This document shows positions 36,770 through 46,056 of a DNA stretch of 64,000 nt, in pieces; positions within the stretch are counted from its first letter, which is position 1, and each line of letters begins with the position of its first letter. The stretch spans positions 62,001 to 126,000 of the forward strand of contig NKIP01000001.1 in the NCBI GenBank assembly GCA_002256145.1. The letters are read 5' to 3'. Source of the DNA: Comamonadaceae bacterium PBBC1. Lineage in GTDB: Bacteria; Pseudomonadota; Gammaproteobacteria; Burkholderiales; Burkholderiaceae_C. A program made the position numbers and the translations under genes. The notes beneath the pieces are model-generated. The model was not told the origin of the DNA. It searched no databases and saw only the letters and a list, made by a program, of their open reading frames with translations.

Positions 36770-38248
36770 ATGCCCATGAACCGAATTCTTCACCCTGTTA
36801 CAGAAGTCCCACTGCGCTTTTGGCACCGCGATGCGGTGGTGGAGCGCCATCACGTTCCCCCCGACCGCACCCTGCTCGACCTGCTGCGCGAGGACCTGCG
36901 CCTGACCGCCACCAAAGAGGGCTGTGCCGCAGGCGACTGCGGGGCCTGCACCGTGGTGGTAGCCGAGGCCGTGGACGGCCGTTTGTTGTACCGCGCTGTC
37001 AACAGCTGCATCAAACCGGCCCAGTCCATCGACGGCCTGGCGTTGTGGACCGCCGCCGATCTGGCCCGGCCTGACGGCACGCTGCACCCGGTGCAACAAG
37101 CCATGGTGGCGTGCCACGGCTCGCAGTGCGGCTTTTGCACGCCGGGTTTTGTGATGAGCCTGTTTGCGCTGTACCAGCGCACGGTGGCCCAAGGCCAAGC
37201 CGTGGACAGGCACCGCGCCCATGAGGCCTTGTCGGGCAATCTGTGCCGCTGCACCGGCTACCGGCCCATCGTGCAGGCGGCGTGCAGCTTGCAAGCCGAT
37301 GCCGCGCAGGCCGTGGATGAGACGCCCATCGTGGCGGCGCTGCACCAGCTGGCGGCCACCGAAAAAACCGGCGACAACTACATGTGCCCCAGCACCTTGA
37401 GCGCTTTGCTGCAAGCCCGTGCCCAGCACCCCCAGGCACAGCTGATCGCCGGGGCGACCGATGCCGGGCTCTGGATCACGCAGGGCCTGCGCCGCCTGCC
37501 GCAAATCATTGACCTGACCCGCGTGGCTGAGCTGCGACGGGTGGAGCGCTACCCGCAGCACATCGCCATTGGCGCGGCGGTGAATTTGCAAGACGCGTTT
37601 GAGGCGCTGGCCGTTGACCGGCCAGTGGTCGCGCCCTTTGGCGAGCGCTTCGCGGGCTGGCCGGTGCGCCAGTCGGGCACGCTGGGCGGCAACGTGGCCA
37701 ACGGCTCGCCGATTGGCGACAGCATGCCGCTCTTGATCGCGCTGGGTGCGCAGGTGGTGCTCATGGCCCACCGAAAGGGAAAAGTCGTGCACCGCCATGT
37801 GCCGCTGGACCGGTTCTACACCGGCTACCGCCAAAGCCTGCTGGCCGCCGACGAGGTACTGGCCTGGGTGGTGGTGCCCCGCCCTGCCCCCGGCGAATGG
37901 CTAGGCGCTTACAAGGTGTCCAAACGGCAAGAAGACGACATCTCGGCCGTGTGCTTGGCGGTGCAGCTGCATGTGCAAGATGGTCACATCACCACAGCCC
38001 GCATCGGCGCAGGCGGTGTGGCCGCCACGCCCGCACGGGCGGTGCAGACCGAGGCCGCGCTGATCGGCCAGCCTTGGAACGAAGCCACTCTGGCAGCGGC
38101 ACAACAAGCCATCGCACAAGAGTTTTCGCCGCTCAGCGATTTGCGCGCCAGTGCTGATTACCGCCGAACCATCTTAGGCCAACTGCTGCGCCGCGCCTGG
38201 CTGGAGAGCACAGGGTACAAGACCATTCGACTGGAGGCACTCGCATGA
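36770..38248 (+). CDS. xdhA: Xanthine dehydrogenase small subunit (2Fe-2S and FAD domains)
   Basis: 492 aa. The N-terminal plant-type 2Fe-2S site includes KEGCAAGDCGAC (about residues 43-54). The second cluster domain has CHGSQCGFCTPGFVMS (about 112-127) and GNLCRCTGYRP (about 153-163). The FAD-binding domain starts near LIAGATDAGLWITQGL (about 224-239), followed by GGNVANGSPIGD. It passes electrons from the molybdenum subunit to NAD+. The stop overlaps the xdhB start by 4 bp. An ATG 6 bp further in is an equally possible start. Confidence 0.96.
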   Translation: MPMNRILHPVTEVPLRFWHRDAVVERHHVPPDRTLLDLLREDLRLTATKEGCAAGDCGACTVVVAEAVDGRLLYRAVNSCIKPAQSIDGLALWTAADLARPDGTLHPVQQAMVACHGSQCGFCTPGFVMSLFALYQRTVAQGQAVDRHRAHEALSGNLCRCTGYRPIVQAACSLQADAAQAVDETPIVAALHQLAATEKTGDNYMCPSTLSALLQARAQHPQAQLIAGATDAGLWITQGLRRLPQIIDLTRVAELRRVERYPQHIAIGAAVNLQDAFEALAVDRPVVAPFGERFAGWPVRQSGTLGGNVANGSPIGDSMPLLIALGAQVVLMAHRKGKVVHRHVPLDRFYTGYRQSLLAADEVLAWVVVPRPAPGEWLGAYKVSKRQEDDISAVCLAVQLHVQDGHITTARIGAGGVAATPARAVQTEAALIGQPWNEATLAAAQQAIAQEFSPLSDLRASADYRRTILGQLLRRAWLESTGYKTIRLEALA

Positions 38249-40539
38249 ACACGCCATCCAACGCCCCCGACAGCAGCACCCACCGCTTCCACGAAAGCGC
38301 CACCGCACAGGTGCAAGGCCGCGCCAGCTACATCGACGACCTGCCCTTGGTAGAAGGCACGCTGCACGCCGCGCCGCTGATGAGCCCCCTGGCCAATGCC
38401 CAACTGATCGCCATGGACCTGGGGCCGGTGCTGGCCACACCCGGCGTGGTGGGCACGGTGTCCGCACAAGACATCCCCGGCGACCCACTGCTGGCGACCT
38501 TTGTGCACGACGAAACCATCTTTGCCGGGACGCAGCTCATGCATGTGGGCCAGGTCATGGGCTTGGTGGTGGGGCACAGCCACACCCAAGCACGGCAAGC
38601 CGCCCGCCAAATGCGGCTGCAAACCACACAAGCCACGCCCTTGCTCCATGCCCGAGAGGCCCTGCAAGCGGGCAGCTTTGTGTTGCCCAAGGTCACGGTG
38701 CAGCGCGGCGATGCGGCGCAGGCCTTGGCCCAAGCGCCACACTGCTTGCAAGGCTCGCTGGAGATCGGTGGGCAAGAGCATTTCTATCTGGAAAGCCAGA
38801 TCGCCTACGCCATTCCGCAAGACAACGGCCACTGGCTGATCCACAGCGGCACGCAGCACCCGGGAGAGGTGCAGCACTGGGTGGCGCACGCGCTGCACAT
38901 CCCGCTGTCGCAGGTGCGGGTGGTTTGCCGGCGCATGGGCGGCGGCTTTGGCGGCAAAGAAACGCAGGCCGGGCATTTGGCGGTGTGGGCAGCACTGGCC
39001 GCGCACAAATTCGGTCGGCCGGTCAAGATGCGGCTGGAACGAGGCGACGACATCCTGATCACCGGCAAACGTCACCCCTTCAGCCACGACTGGCAAGTGG
39101 GCTTTGATGCAGCTGGCCGCGTGCTGGGTTTGGATTCGGTGCAGCTGGTCCACTGCGGCCACAGCGCCGACCTGAGCGGCCCGGTGGCCGACCGGGCGAT
39201 CTTCCACACCGACAACGCTTACTTTTTGAGCGACCTGCACATCACTTCGCACCGCTGCAAAACCCACACCCAAAGCCACACCGCCTTTCGAGGCTTTGGC
39301 GGGCCGCAGGGCGTGCTGCTGATCGAAACCGTGATGGGCGACATCGCCCGCCACCTCGGCGTGGACGCGCTCGATGTGCGACTGGCCAACCTGTACGGTG
39401 TGGGCGAACGAGACACCACGCCCTACGGCATGAAGGTCGAAGACAACATCCTGCACCCGCTGATGACACAGCTGGCCGAGCGCTGCGATTACCGCACACG
39501 CCGCCAAGCCATCACAGACTGGAATGCCCAGCACAGCGTGATCAAAAAAGGCCTGGCGCTCACGCCGGTCAAGTTTGGCATCAGCTTCACCGCCACGCAG
39601 TTCAACCAGGCCGGGGCGGTGGTCTCGGTCTACACCGACGGCAGCGTGCGTGTGAACCACGGCGGCACCGAAATGGGCCAGGGCCTGCACACCAAGGTGT
39701 GTGGCCTGGTGGCACGCGTGCTGGGCTTGCCCGCCGCCCAGGTGCAAGCCAGCGCCAGCGACACCGACCAGGTGGCCAACGCCAGCGCCACGGCGGCTTC
39801 GAGCGGCACCGACCTCAATGGCCGCGCCGCCGAAAACGCCGCCTTGCAGGTGCGCCAGAACATCGCCGCCTGTATCGCCAAAGCCGATGCCTGCTCGGCA
39901 GACGAGGTGCGTTTTGAAAACGGCCAAGTCATCACACCCCTGCGCCAGCGCAGCTTCACCGAGGCCGTGGAACACGCCTATGGCCAGCGCGTGCAGCTGT
40001 GGAGCGACGGCTTTTACGCCACGCCCAAAATCCACTACGACCGCAGCACCCTGACCGGCAGGCCGTTCTATTACTTTGCCTATGGGGCAGCGTGCAGCGA
40101 AGTGGCCATCGACACGCTGACGGGCGAATACCGCGTGCTGCGCACCGACATCCTGCACGACGTGGGCCATTCGCTGCACCCCGAGATCGACATCGGCCAG
40201 ATCGAAGGCGGCTTCGCCCAAGGCCTGGGCTGGCTCACCACCGAAGAGCTGGTCTGGAACGCCAAGGGCGAGTTGCTCACCAAGGGTGCCAGCACCTACA
40301 AAATCCCCACCGCCGCCGACATGCCCGCGCAGCTGAACATCGACCTGTGGCACGAAGCCAACCGTGAAGACAACGTGGGCGGCAGCAAGGCCGTGGGCGA
40401 GCCGCCCTTCATGCTCGCCATCAGTGTTTTCGAAGCGCTGCGCGACGCGATCGGTGCCACCCGCCCTGGCCACGCCCCCATCCGCCTCGACACCCCCGCC
40501 ACCCCCGAGCGCGTGCTGGGCGCTATCCTTGCTCCATGA
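38245..40539 (+). CDS. xdhB: Xanthine dehydrogenase molybdopterin-binding large subunit
   Basis: 764 aa. It oxidises hypoxanthine and xanthine to urate at the Mo cofactor. Motifs: RRMGGGFGGKETQAG (about 230-244), FRGFGGPQG (near 349), GTEMGQGLHTKV (about 472-483) and the region GSKAVGEPPFML near residue 715, where the Glu matches the catalytic base of the family. It overlaps xdhA by 4 bp. An xdhC gene, which commonly follows and is needed for cofactor sulfuration, is not present; REP-like repeats and guaD come next instead. Confidence 0.96.
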   Translation: MNTPSNAPDSSTHRFHESATAQVQGRASYIDDLPLVEGTLHAAPLMSPLANAQLIAMDLGPVLATPGVVGTVSAQDIPGDPLLATFVHDETIFAGTQLMHVGQVMGLVVGHSHTQARQAARQMRLQTTQATPLLHAREALQAGSFVLPKVTVQRGDAAQALAQAPHCLQGSLEIGGQEHFYLESQIAYAIPQDNGHWLIHSGTQHPGEVQHWVAHALHIPLSQVRVVCRRMGGGFGGKETQAGHLAVWAALAAHKFGRPVKMRLERGDDILITGKRHPFSHDWQVGFDAAGRVLGLDSVQLVHCGHSADLSGPVADRAIFHTDNAYFLSDLHITSHRCKTHTQSHTAFRGFGGPQGVLLIETVMGDIARHLGVDALDVRLANLYGVGERDTTPYGMKVEDNILHPLMTQLAERCDYRTRRQAITDWNAQHSVIKKGLALTPVKFGISFTATQFNQAGAVVSVYTDGSVRVNHGGTEMGQGLHTKVCGLVARVLGLPAAQVQASASDTDQVANASATAASSGTDLNGRAAENAALQVRQNIAACIAKADACSADEVRFENGQVITPLRQRSFTEAVEHAYGQRVQLWSDGFYATPKIHYDRSTLTGRPFYYFAYGAACSEVAIDTLTGEYRVLRTDILHDVGHSLHPEIDIGQIEGGFAQGLGWLTTEELVWNAKGELLTKGASTYKIPTAADMPAQLNIDLWHEANREDNVGGSKAVGEPPFMLAISVFEALRDAIGATRPGHAPIRLDTPATPERVLGAILAP

Positions 40540-40591
40540 CGACGCTTTTGAACGAGGGGTCAGATCCCAATGATGCAGGAGACATTACCCC

Positions 40592-40704
40592 GTAGGTCGG
40601 CACTTTCAGGTCCGACGTTCGTGGGCTTGGCACTGGTCCATGTCGGGGCTAAAGCCACCGACCTACAAGAGACCGTCCTCGGAGGTCGGAGCTTCAGCTC
40701 CAAC
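40592..40704. repeat. REP-like palindromic element, copy 1 (plus a degenerate third arm)
   Basis: GTAGGTCGGCACTTTCAGGTCCGAC (40592-40616, shown in part) and its inverted partner GTCGGGGCTAAAGCCACCGACCTAC (40642-40666) share the ends GTAGGTCGG/CCGACCTAC. A degenerate arm GGAGGTCGGAGCTTCAGCTC follows from 40681. The same element occurs after guaD at 42113. Each arm also forms its own small hairpin. It resembles bacterial REP pairs. Confidence 0.85.
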
Positions 40705-40790
40705 ATTTGTGGCCTGAGCGCAGCTCCCTGTCGAGGCCGTGGCTTCGATCTTCAACAACTTTGACCGTTTGATTCCAGCTTATTAAACCC

Positions 40791-42116
40791 ATGACCTCTC
40801 CTTCCTTTTTCCAAGGCTGGCGCGCTGGCCTGCTGTGGTTTCCTGACCCGAAGATGCCGCAAGCCCAGCACGAAACCGACGGCCTGCTGGTGACAGCGCG
40901 CGAAGCCGACGGCATCGTGCGCATCCAGGCCATGGGCCCCTACCGCGATCTCGCCCCGCACTACCCCGACCTGCCCGTGACCCACTGGCCCGGCCTGTGC
41001 ATCGCGCCGGGCTTTGTCGATCTGCACATCCATTACCCGCAAACCGATGTGATCGGTTCGCCCGCAGACGGCCTGTTGCCGTGGCTGGAGCACTACACCT
41101 TTCCGCACGAAAAGCATTTTTCAGAGCCCGCCTACGCCCATGAAGTGACCGGGTTTTTCATGGACGAGCTGATGCGCCACGGCGTGACCACCGCGCTGTG
41201 TTTTGCCACCGCCCACCCCGAATCGGTGGATGTGTTCATGGCCGAGGCGCAAAAGCGCCACCTGCGCATGATCACCGGCAAGGTGCTCCAAGACCGCCAC
41301 AGCCCGGATGGCCTGCGCGACAACGACACGGCTTTGAGCCTGCGCCAGACCGAAGAGTTGATCCGCCGCTGGCATGGCGTGGACCGCCTGGGCTACGCCA
41401 TCACGCCGCGATTTGCGCCCACCAGCACACGGGCCCAGCTATACGGCGCGGGCGAGATCGCGCAGCAGTTCCCCGATGTGTGGATTCAATCGCATGTGGC
41501 GGAAAACGTCGACGAAATCCGCTGGGTGCAAGAACTGTTCCCCAAAGCGCGCAGCTATCTGGACGTGTACGACCGCGCGGGCCTCTTGCGCCAGCGCTCG
41601 GTGTACGCGCACTGCATCTACCTTGATGAAACTGACCGCCGACGCATGGCCGAAGTGGGCGCGACGGCCGCCGTCAGCCCCACCAGCAACCTGTTTTTGG
41701 GCAGTGGCTTTTTTGACTACACCGCCTCGGACGCTGCCGGTCTGCGCTACGGCCTGGCCAGCGATGTGGGCGGCGGCACCAGCTTCAGCCCCTTTCACAC
41801 CATGCACGCGGCCTACACCGTGGCGCGTCAAAGCGTGGGGCGTCCGGGCATCAGCCTGGCACCCGAACACCTGTGGTGGCAACACACGGCAGGTGCCGCC
41901 GCCGCGCTGGACCTGCACGGCAAAGTGGGCAACCTGCTGCCCGGCTGCGAGGCCGACTTTGTGGTGCTCAACCCTCAAGCCACACCGCTGCTGGCACGGC
42001 GCACCGCGCAAACCGAGACCCTGGCCGAATGGCTGTTTGCCATGATCGTGCTGGGCGACGAGCGCTTGATTGCGCATACAGTGGTGCAAGGGCAGGCGGT
42101 GAACATCGAGCGGTAG
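40791..42116 (+). CDS. guaD: Guanine deaminase
   Basis: 441 aa amidohydrolase. It converts guanine to xanthine, the substrate of the XdhAB enzyme encoded upstream. Zn ligands lie in PGFVDLHIHYPQTD (HxH, about 73-86), QSHVAEN (about 232-238) and ASDVGGGTSFSPFHTM (Asp, about 324). SPTSNLFLGSGFF is a guanine-deaminase signature. It follows xdhB by 251 bp that contain REP-like repeats, and its stop codon lies within the first bases of another such repeat. Confidence 0.96.
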   Translation: MTSPSFFQGWRAGLLWFPDPKMPQAQHETDGLLVTAREADGIVRIQAMGPYRDLAPHYPDLPVTHWPGLCIAPGFVDLHIHYPQTDVIGSPADGLLPWLEHYTFPHEKHFSEPAYAHEVTGFFMDELMRHGVTTALCFATAHPESVDVFMAEAQKRHLRMITGKVLQDRHSPDGLRDNDTALSLRQTEELIRRWHGVDRLGYAITPRFAPTSTRAQLYGAGEIAQQFPDVWIQSHVAENVDEIRWVQELFPKARSYLDVYDRAGLLRQRSVYAHCIYLDETDRRRMAEVGATAAVSPTSNLFLGSGFFDYTASDAAGLRYGLASDVGGGTSFSPFHTMHAAYTVARQSVGRPGISLAPEHLWWQHTAGAAAALDLHGKVGNLLPGCEADFVVLNPQATPLLARRTAQTETLAEWLFAMIVLGDERLIAHTVVQGQAVNIER

Positions 42117-42182
42117 GTCGGCGGCTTGAGCACCGACAAATGAAAGTGGTCCACTGCGTCGGGGCTGAAGCCACCGACCTAC
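42113..42182. repeat. REP-like palindromic element, copy 2
   Basis: GTAGGTCGGCGGCTTGAGCA (42113 onward, shown in part) and the inverted GTCGGGGCTGAAGCCACCGACCTAC (42158-42182) form a pair that matches copy 1 at 40592-40666 in both arms. It begins inside the guaD stop codon. A short extra piece GCCACCGACCTGC follows to about 42200. Confidence 0.88.
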
Positions 42183-42234
42183 AGGGAGCCACCGACCTGC
42201 AAAAAACCATGTAAGAGCTGATCGACAATACGGC

Positions 42235-42468
42235 ATGACCTCGAACGAAGAGCACCCCATCATCGATCCCTACCAGTCCCAACGCGCAGCCGTGCGCCGG
42301 GGCATTGCGCAATTTCAAGACCGCCTGCAGGCCGCAGGCCACGACTTCCGGGAGCCGCCCCCCGAGCCCACCTCGTGCTGCGGGCGTGGCTGCAACGGTT
42401 GTGTGTGGGAAAGCTACGACGCCGCGCTGATGTTCTGGTACGAAGATGCAGGGGCCTTGCTCAATTAG
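42235..42468 (+). CDS. Oxidoreductase-like domain protein
   Basis: 77 aa. The motif PTSCCGRGCNGCVWESYDAAL (about residues 43-63, shown in full only up to this length) is the signature of the oxidoreductase-like domain family, small Cys-rich proteins present in mitochondria and proteobacteria. The Cys pattern CCxxxCxxC suggests metal binding. The role is unknown. It is the last gene after xdhA-xdhB-guaD on the same strand and is separated from guaD by a REP-like element. Confidence 0.82.
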   Translation: MTSNEEHPIIDPYQSQRAAVRRGIAQFQDRLQAAGHDFREPPPEPTSCCGRGCNGCVWESYDAALMFWYEDAGALLN

Positions 42469-42662
42469 AACCCACCCACTCAAGGCCAAGACGATCCAGA
42501 TTCTGCCCCTTGTCAGGCTCCAAAATGTGTTGCATGGTCGGGGCAAACGCGTGCCATCACCCTCGGGCATGCGTCTGATGCTGAGCCGAAACCAAACTGC
42601 AACTCCACTTCACGGCTGAAGGTGTCTGCCACCAGCTGGCCTGTCCACAGATCCGGACGACA

Positions 42663-43502
42663 TCAGGTTCTGGCTCTGGTTGCAGCGTTTGTCGGCTGAA
42701 CCTCTGAGCGGCTGTAAAGCCCGCTGCCTGTTCCAACAAACTGAAAAGCATCGCACAGTCCCATCGGACTTTCTGCAGCCCCCATAAACAAAAAACCGCC
42801 CGGAACGAGCCGTTCATGCAAGTTCTGCAAAACCTTTTTTTGCACCTCTTGGTCAAAATAAATGAGCACGTTTCGGCAAAAAATCACATCAAACCGCGCC
42901 TGACTGACAGGTAAACGGATCAGATTGGCAACTTCAAAACGAACACTGCGCCTCAACTCGGACGAAATGGACCAACCACCCTCCGTCGTCTGGAAGTACC
43001 GATCTCGGTAAGTGAGCGCAAGACCTCGCTCCATCTCGAAGCGGCTGTAAACACCCCGCTCGGCCTGGGCTACAGCACTTTTGCAAACATCCGAGCCCAG
43101 CAAAGAGACTTGCCACTGTGGAGCACAAAACCCCGCTTCCCGCAGCAGCATGGCAATCGAATAAATTTCTTGGCCTGTGGAACAAGCCGCCGACCAAATG
43201 GCGATCTGTCGACTGTGCCTTTCACGCAATTTAGGCAATACCTCGTGGCGCAAACGATCAAAAGGACGCTGATCCCTGAACCACGATGTTTCGTGCGTGG
43301 TGAGACACGAGATCAGGCCAGAGGCCAGCTCGCCATCGGGCCTGTCCTCCAACACGGCGACAAGCTGATGCAAGTCGGTGAGCGCGTGTTGTTTGAGCAA
43401 GCCATGCAATCGAGACTCGATCAAATAATCCTTGTCAGGTCCAAGGCTGACACCAGTCTGTGCATGCAAATATTGCCGAATGTACTGATGCGCTTTGTTC
43501 AT
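42663..43502 (-). CDS. cheR: CheR-family MCP methyltransferase
   Basis: 279 aa. CheR methylates glutamates of chemoreceptors using S-adenosylmethionine. The N-terminal helical domain (about 1-75) includes HETSWFRD; the SAM-binding motif WSAACSTGQEIYSIAM is at about 103-118; FDVIFCRNVLIYFD is at about 203-216. It has no C-terminal pentapeptide-binding TPR extension. Its start overlaps the cheB stop by 4 bp, so the two opposing enzymes are translationally coupled. It is the last gene of the five-gene chemosensory operon. Confidence 0.94.
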   Translation of the reverse strand: MNKAHQYIRQYLHAQTGVSLGPDKDYLIESRLHGLLKQHALTDLHQLVAVLEDRPDGELASGLISCLTTHETSWFRDQRPFDRLRHEVLPKLRERHSRQIAIWSAACSTGQEIYSIAMLLREAGFCAPQWQVSLLGSDVCKSAVAQAERGVYSRFEMERGLALTYRDRYFQTTEGGWSISSELRRSVRFEVANLIRLPVSQARFDVIFCRNVLIYFDQEVQKKVLQNLHERLVPGGFLFMGAAESPMGLCDAFQFVGTGSGLYSRSEVQPTNAATRART

Positions 43503-44578
43503 GACCTGCTTCTCAAACGCTTGAGGATTTCTCCGCCCATGGCGTCCAGCGCAAAAACGGATTCACAAAGTCCCGCCTTGGCCACTGCGCCCGGCATGCC
43601 CCAGACGATCGAGCTCGCTTCGTCTTGAGCCCAAATGACGCCCCCTTGCGACTTGATCAACCGAGCCCCCATCAAACCATCCTGACCCATCCCGGTCAAG
43701 ACGACGGCGAGCACATGCAGGCCCCGGATCTCGGCCAATGAACGAAACATGACATCCACAGACGGCCTACAAAAACATTCGGGTGGCCCATCGTTGAGCC
43801 GACCAATCAACTGCCCACCTGTGCGCTCAACCTGTAAATGTTGACCACCCGGTGCGAGGTAAGCGTGTCCCGCCTGAAGCAACTCTCCATCTTTAACTTC
43901 ATGCGTGAAGACCCCTGACTTCTCAGACAGTGATTGGGCCAACGAAGCGGTAAAACCCAGACCCATGTGCTGTGTGATCACGATGGGCACATCGATCTGA
44001 CCGGCCAATGATTGGAGCAAAACCATCAAGGCATTTGGGCCCCCAGTCGACGCCCCCATGGCCAATATCTCTACGCGATGCTTTTTGAACACCACTTGCA
44101 CCGGTTTGGTCTCAGACACCTGCATGTCCACGACATCCGTATTCGATGTCGGCATCGAATCCCAAGCCATGCCATCCCTGAGCTTTTGAATGACGGCCTG
44201 CATGAACGCACCCTGCGACTGCTCTGCCTCCAAACTCAAGGGGCGAAGCATGCGATGAACTCTGACTGTCGCATCCCATTCGGGTCCAGTTTGACCTGGC
44301 AAACACAACACCAAACAAGCCATCATGCCTGTGCCGAAGTCGTGTTTTTCACCGCCCCCTTTTGCCTCAGCCTGAGCATCGACCAACAGCCAATTGGCCT
44401 GGGTGCTGAGCATCAATTGCGGTATTTGAGCCGCTTCGAATGCCTGGCCAACTACCTCGATGCCCGTCACACCGCGCAACAAGCGTCGCAATTGCAAGCG
44501 CACCACCATGTCCATGGGCGCCAGCAGCACACGAGCGCCAAGCGCAGATTCAGCGCTTGGACTCTGGACCGTTTGCAT
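43499..44578 (-). CDS. cheB: CheB-family methylesterase with degenerate receiver domain
   Basis: 359 aa. The C-terminal methylesterase domain (about 165-355) is intact: Ser in MGASTGG, His in ITQHMGLGFT, Asp in LTGMGQDGLMGARL. The N-terminal receiver-like domain (about 15-125) is altered. The acidic pair after the first strand reads LLAPMD instead of VDDS, the phosphosite strand reads LLVDAQAEA, and no switch Lys is evident. CheB removes methyl groups from receptors and is normally activated by CheA phosphorylation, which may not apply here. The start overlaps the channel gene end by 29 bp. Confidence 0.93.
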   Translation of the reverse strand: MQTVQSPSAESALGARVLLAPMDMVVRLQLRRLLRGVTGIEVVGQAFEAAQIPQLMLSTQANWLLVDAQAEAKGGGEKHDFGTGMMACLVLCLPGQTGPEWDATVRVHRMLRPLSLEAEQSQGAFMQAVIQKLRDGMAWDSMPTSNTDVVDMQVSETKPVQVVFKKHRVEILAMGASTGGPNALMVLLQSLAGQIDVPIVITQHMGLGFTASLAQSLSEKSGVFTHEVKDGELLQAGHAYLAPGGQHLQVERTGGQLIGRLNDGPPECFCRPSVDVMFRSLAEIRGLHVLAVVLTGMGQDGLMGARLIKSQGGVIWAQDEASSIVWGMPGAVAKAGLCESVFALDAMGGEILKRLRSRS

Positions 44579-46049
44579 CTGCCAATGTGCTCAGTGCAAG
44601 TACCCCGGGAAACATGTGTGTGATCTGGCGAGCCAAAGCCTGCGTCATGTCTTCATCGCTGGATGAATTGCCCATCACGCCCATACGGGCCAGGTTTCTG
44701 GCCAGCAGCTCCAGCGCACCGGGCATGACCTCCAGCAAATGCTGCAGTGTGTTGCCATCTATTTCCAGCAGCAGGACATCCGTGCGTGCACGGATGGTGC
44801 GGCGATGCGGCAAGCCTACCAGTGCCACTTGCTCGCCAAAAGTATCGCCCGGGCGAATCACAGCCGGCTTGTTGCCCGCTGAGCCTGCCAATTTCAAGGG
44901 CTCCAGCGCATCCAGCAGGCCTTCCTGAACCACATACATCTCCCCCCCGACCTCGCCTGCCTGAATCACCACCCGGCCACTGGGCATCCGGACCTTGCGT
45001 GATCGCGCGATGATGCGCTCAATGAAGAATGTGGGCACGCCCTCGAAAATCGGGGATTGATCGATCAAAAAGGTCAGCTTCGAGGCGTCAGGCAAATGAT
45101 GCTGGACTTCTTGTTCGCCCCGCTCGGTCACTGTCATTGCACGACCTGCAGGCCGCAAACCGGCTTTCGCCAAATGGATCAGCACATGCTTGTAAATGGC
45201 CCGGGTACCCGGCATCAAGAATTTCCACTGGGCATTAAAACCAATCATGTACTCCACGCCGTCAATCTTCACGCCATTGACAGCAACTGTTGGCACCGCC
45301 ACATTGGGGCCGATCAGCTCCAGCAAAGCATCCAAAGCCGCAGCCTGCAAAATCCGAAATGCCTGATCTACCGGTACCGTGCATTCGAGCGTGATGTACA
45401 CACGTCGATTGCTCACTTCTTCGGGCAAACTGAAGTTGCTGATGGTGAACGAGCTGAATTTGCTGTTGGGAAAACTGATCATGTCGCCCAACAGATCTCG
45501 CACACGCGTAGTACGCCAACTGATCTCCATCATTTGACCAATGGTGCGCTCATCACCCGATTTATGAATCTGAATCCAATCGCCAATCCTTACTGCGCGG
45601 TCAATGTTCAGAGCGATACCGGCAAACACGTCCTGAAGCAGCTCTTTCAGGGCCATGCCCAGCACCAAACCAGCAACACCAGACGCCGCCCAAAGGAAGG
45701 TCAGATCCTGATTGAAAACAATGCGAGCACACGCCGAAATGGCAATGGCATAAATGATGAGGCTGGAAATCTGAAGGAGCAGGCGCGGAACAGGTGTTCC
45801 AGTAGCGGAGGCGATGAAACCCTCAAAGATCACATAGCGGATCAGCCGATTGGCAAGCACTGCCAAGGAGAAGAAACCGATCACGCCCAGGACGTTCTTG
45901 ACAACGGTGGTTGTGCTGTCAACAAATTCAATACCAAACTGCTGATAAGCCTCACCACCGAAGAAGAAAACAACCAAAATGCTGACCGAAATGAGCAACG
46001 GCCCTAAAATTTTGGCAAGTACTTGGCGCGATTGATCGAGGATGGCCAT
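44550..46049 (-). CDS. MscS-type channel with C-terminal cyclic-nucleotide-binding domain
   Basis: 499 aa. Three or four membrane helices (about 10-135) precede the MscS pore and upper beta domain (GVAGLVLGMALKELLQDVFAG, GDWIQIH, WRTTRVRDLLGDMISFPNS; about 130-225). A C-terminal cNMP-binding domain covers about 345-465 with FGEQVALVGLPHRRTIRARTD, the phosphate-binding cassette region. It should gate on tension and/or bound cyclic nucleotide. It lies inside a chemosensory operon, 7 bp after the MCP gene and overlapping cheB. Confidence 0.93.
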   Translation of the reverse strand: MAILDQSRQVLAKILGPLLISVSILVVFFFGGEAYQQFGIEFVDSTTTVVKNVLGVIGFFSLAVLANRLIRYVIFEGFIASATGTPVPRLLLQISSLIIYAIAISACARIVFNQDLTFLWAASGVAGLVLGMALKELLQDVFAGIALNIDRAVRIGDWIQIHKSGDERTIGQMMEISWRTTRVRDLLGDMISFPNSKFSSFTISNFSLPEEVSNRRVYITLECTVPVDQAFRILQAAALDALLELIGPNVAVPTVAVNGVKIDGVEYMIGFNAQWKFLMPGTRAIYKHVLIHLAKAGLRPAGRAMTVTERGEQEVQHHLPDASKLTFLIDQSPIFEGVPTFFIERIIARSRKVRMPSGRVVIQAGEVGGEMYVVQEGLLDALEPLKLAGSAGNKPAVIRPGDTFGEQVALVGLPHRRTIRARTDVLLLEIDGNTLQHLLEVMPGALELLARNLARMGVMGNSSSDEDMTQALARQITHMFPGVLALSTLADANGPESKR

Positions 46050-46056
46050 AAATGAC

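Noticed and set aside
38158..40473. Minus-strand open frame of 771 codons opposite xdhB
   Set aside because: It is antisense to a clearly conserved xdhB with all motifs. The translation is His/Val/Gly-rich without domains, as expected for a GC-rich antisense frame.
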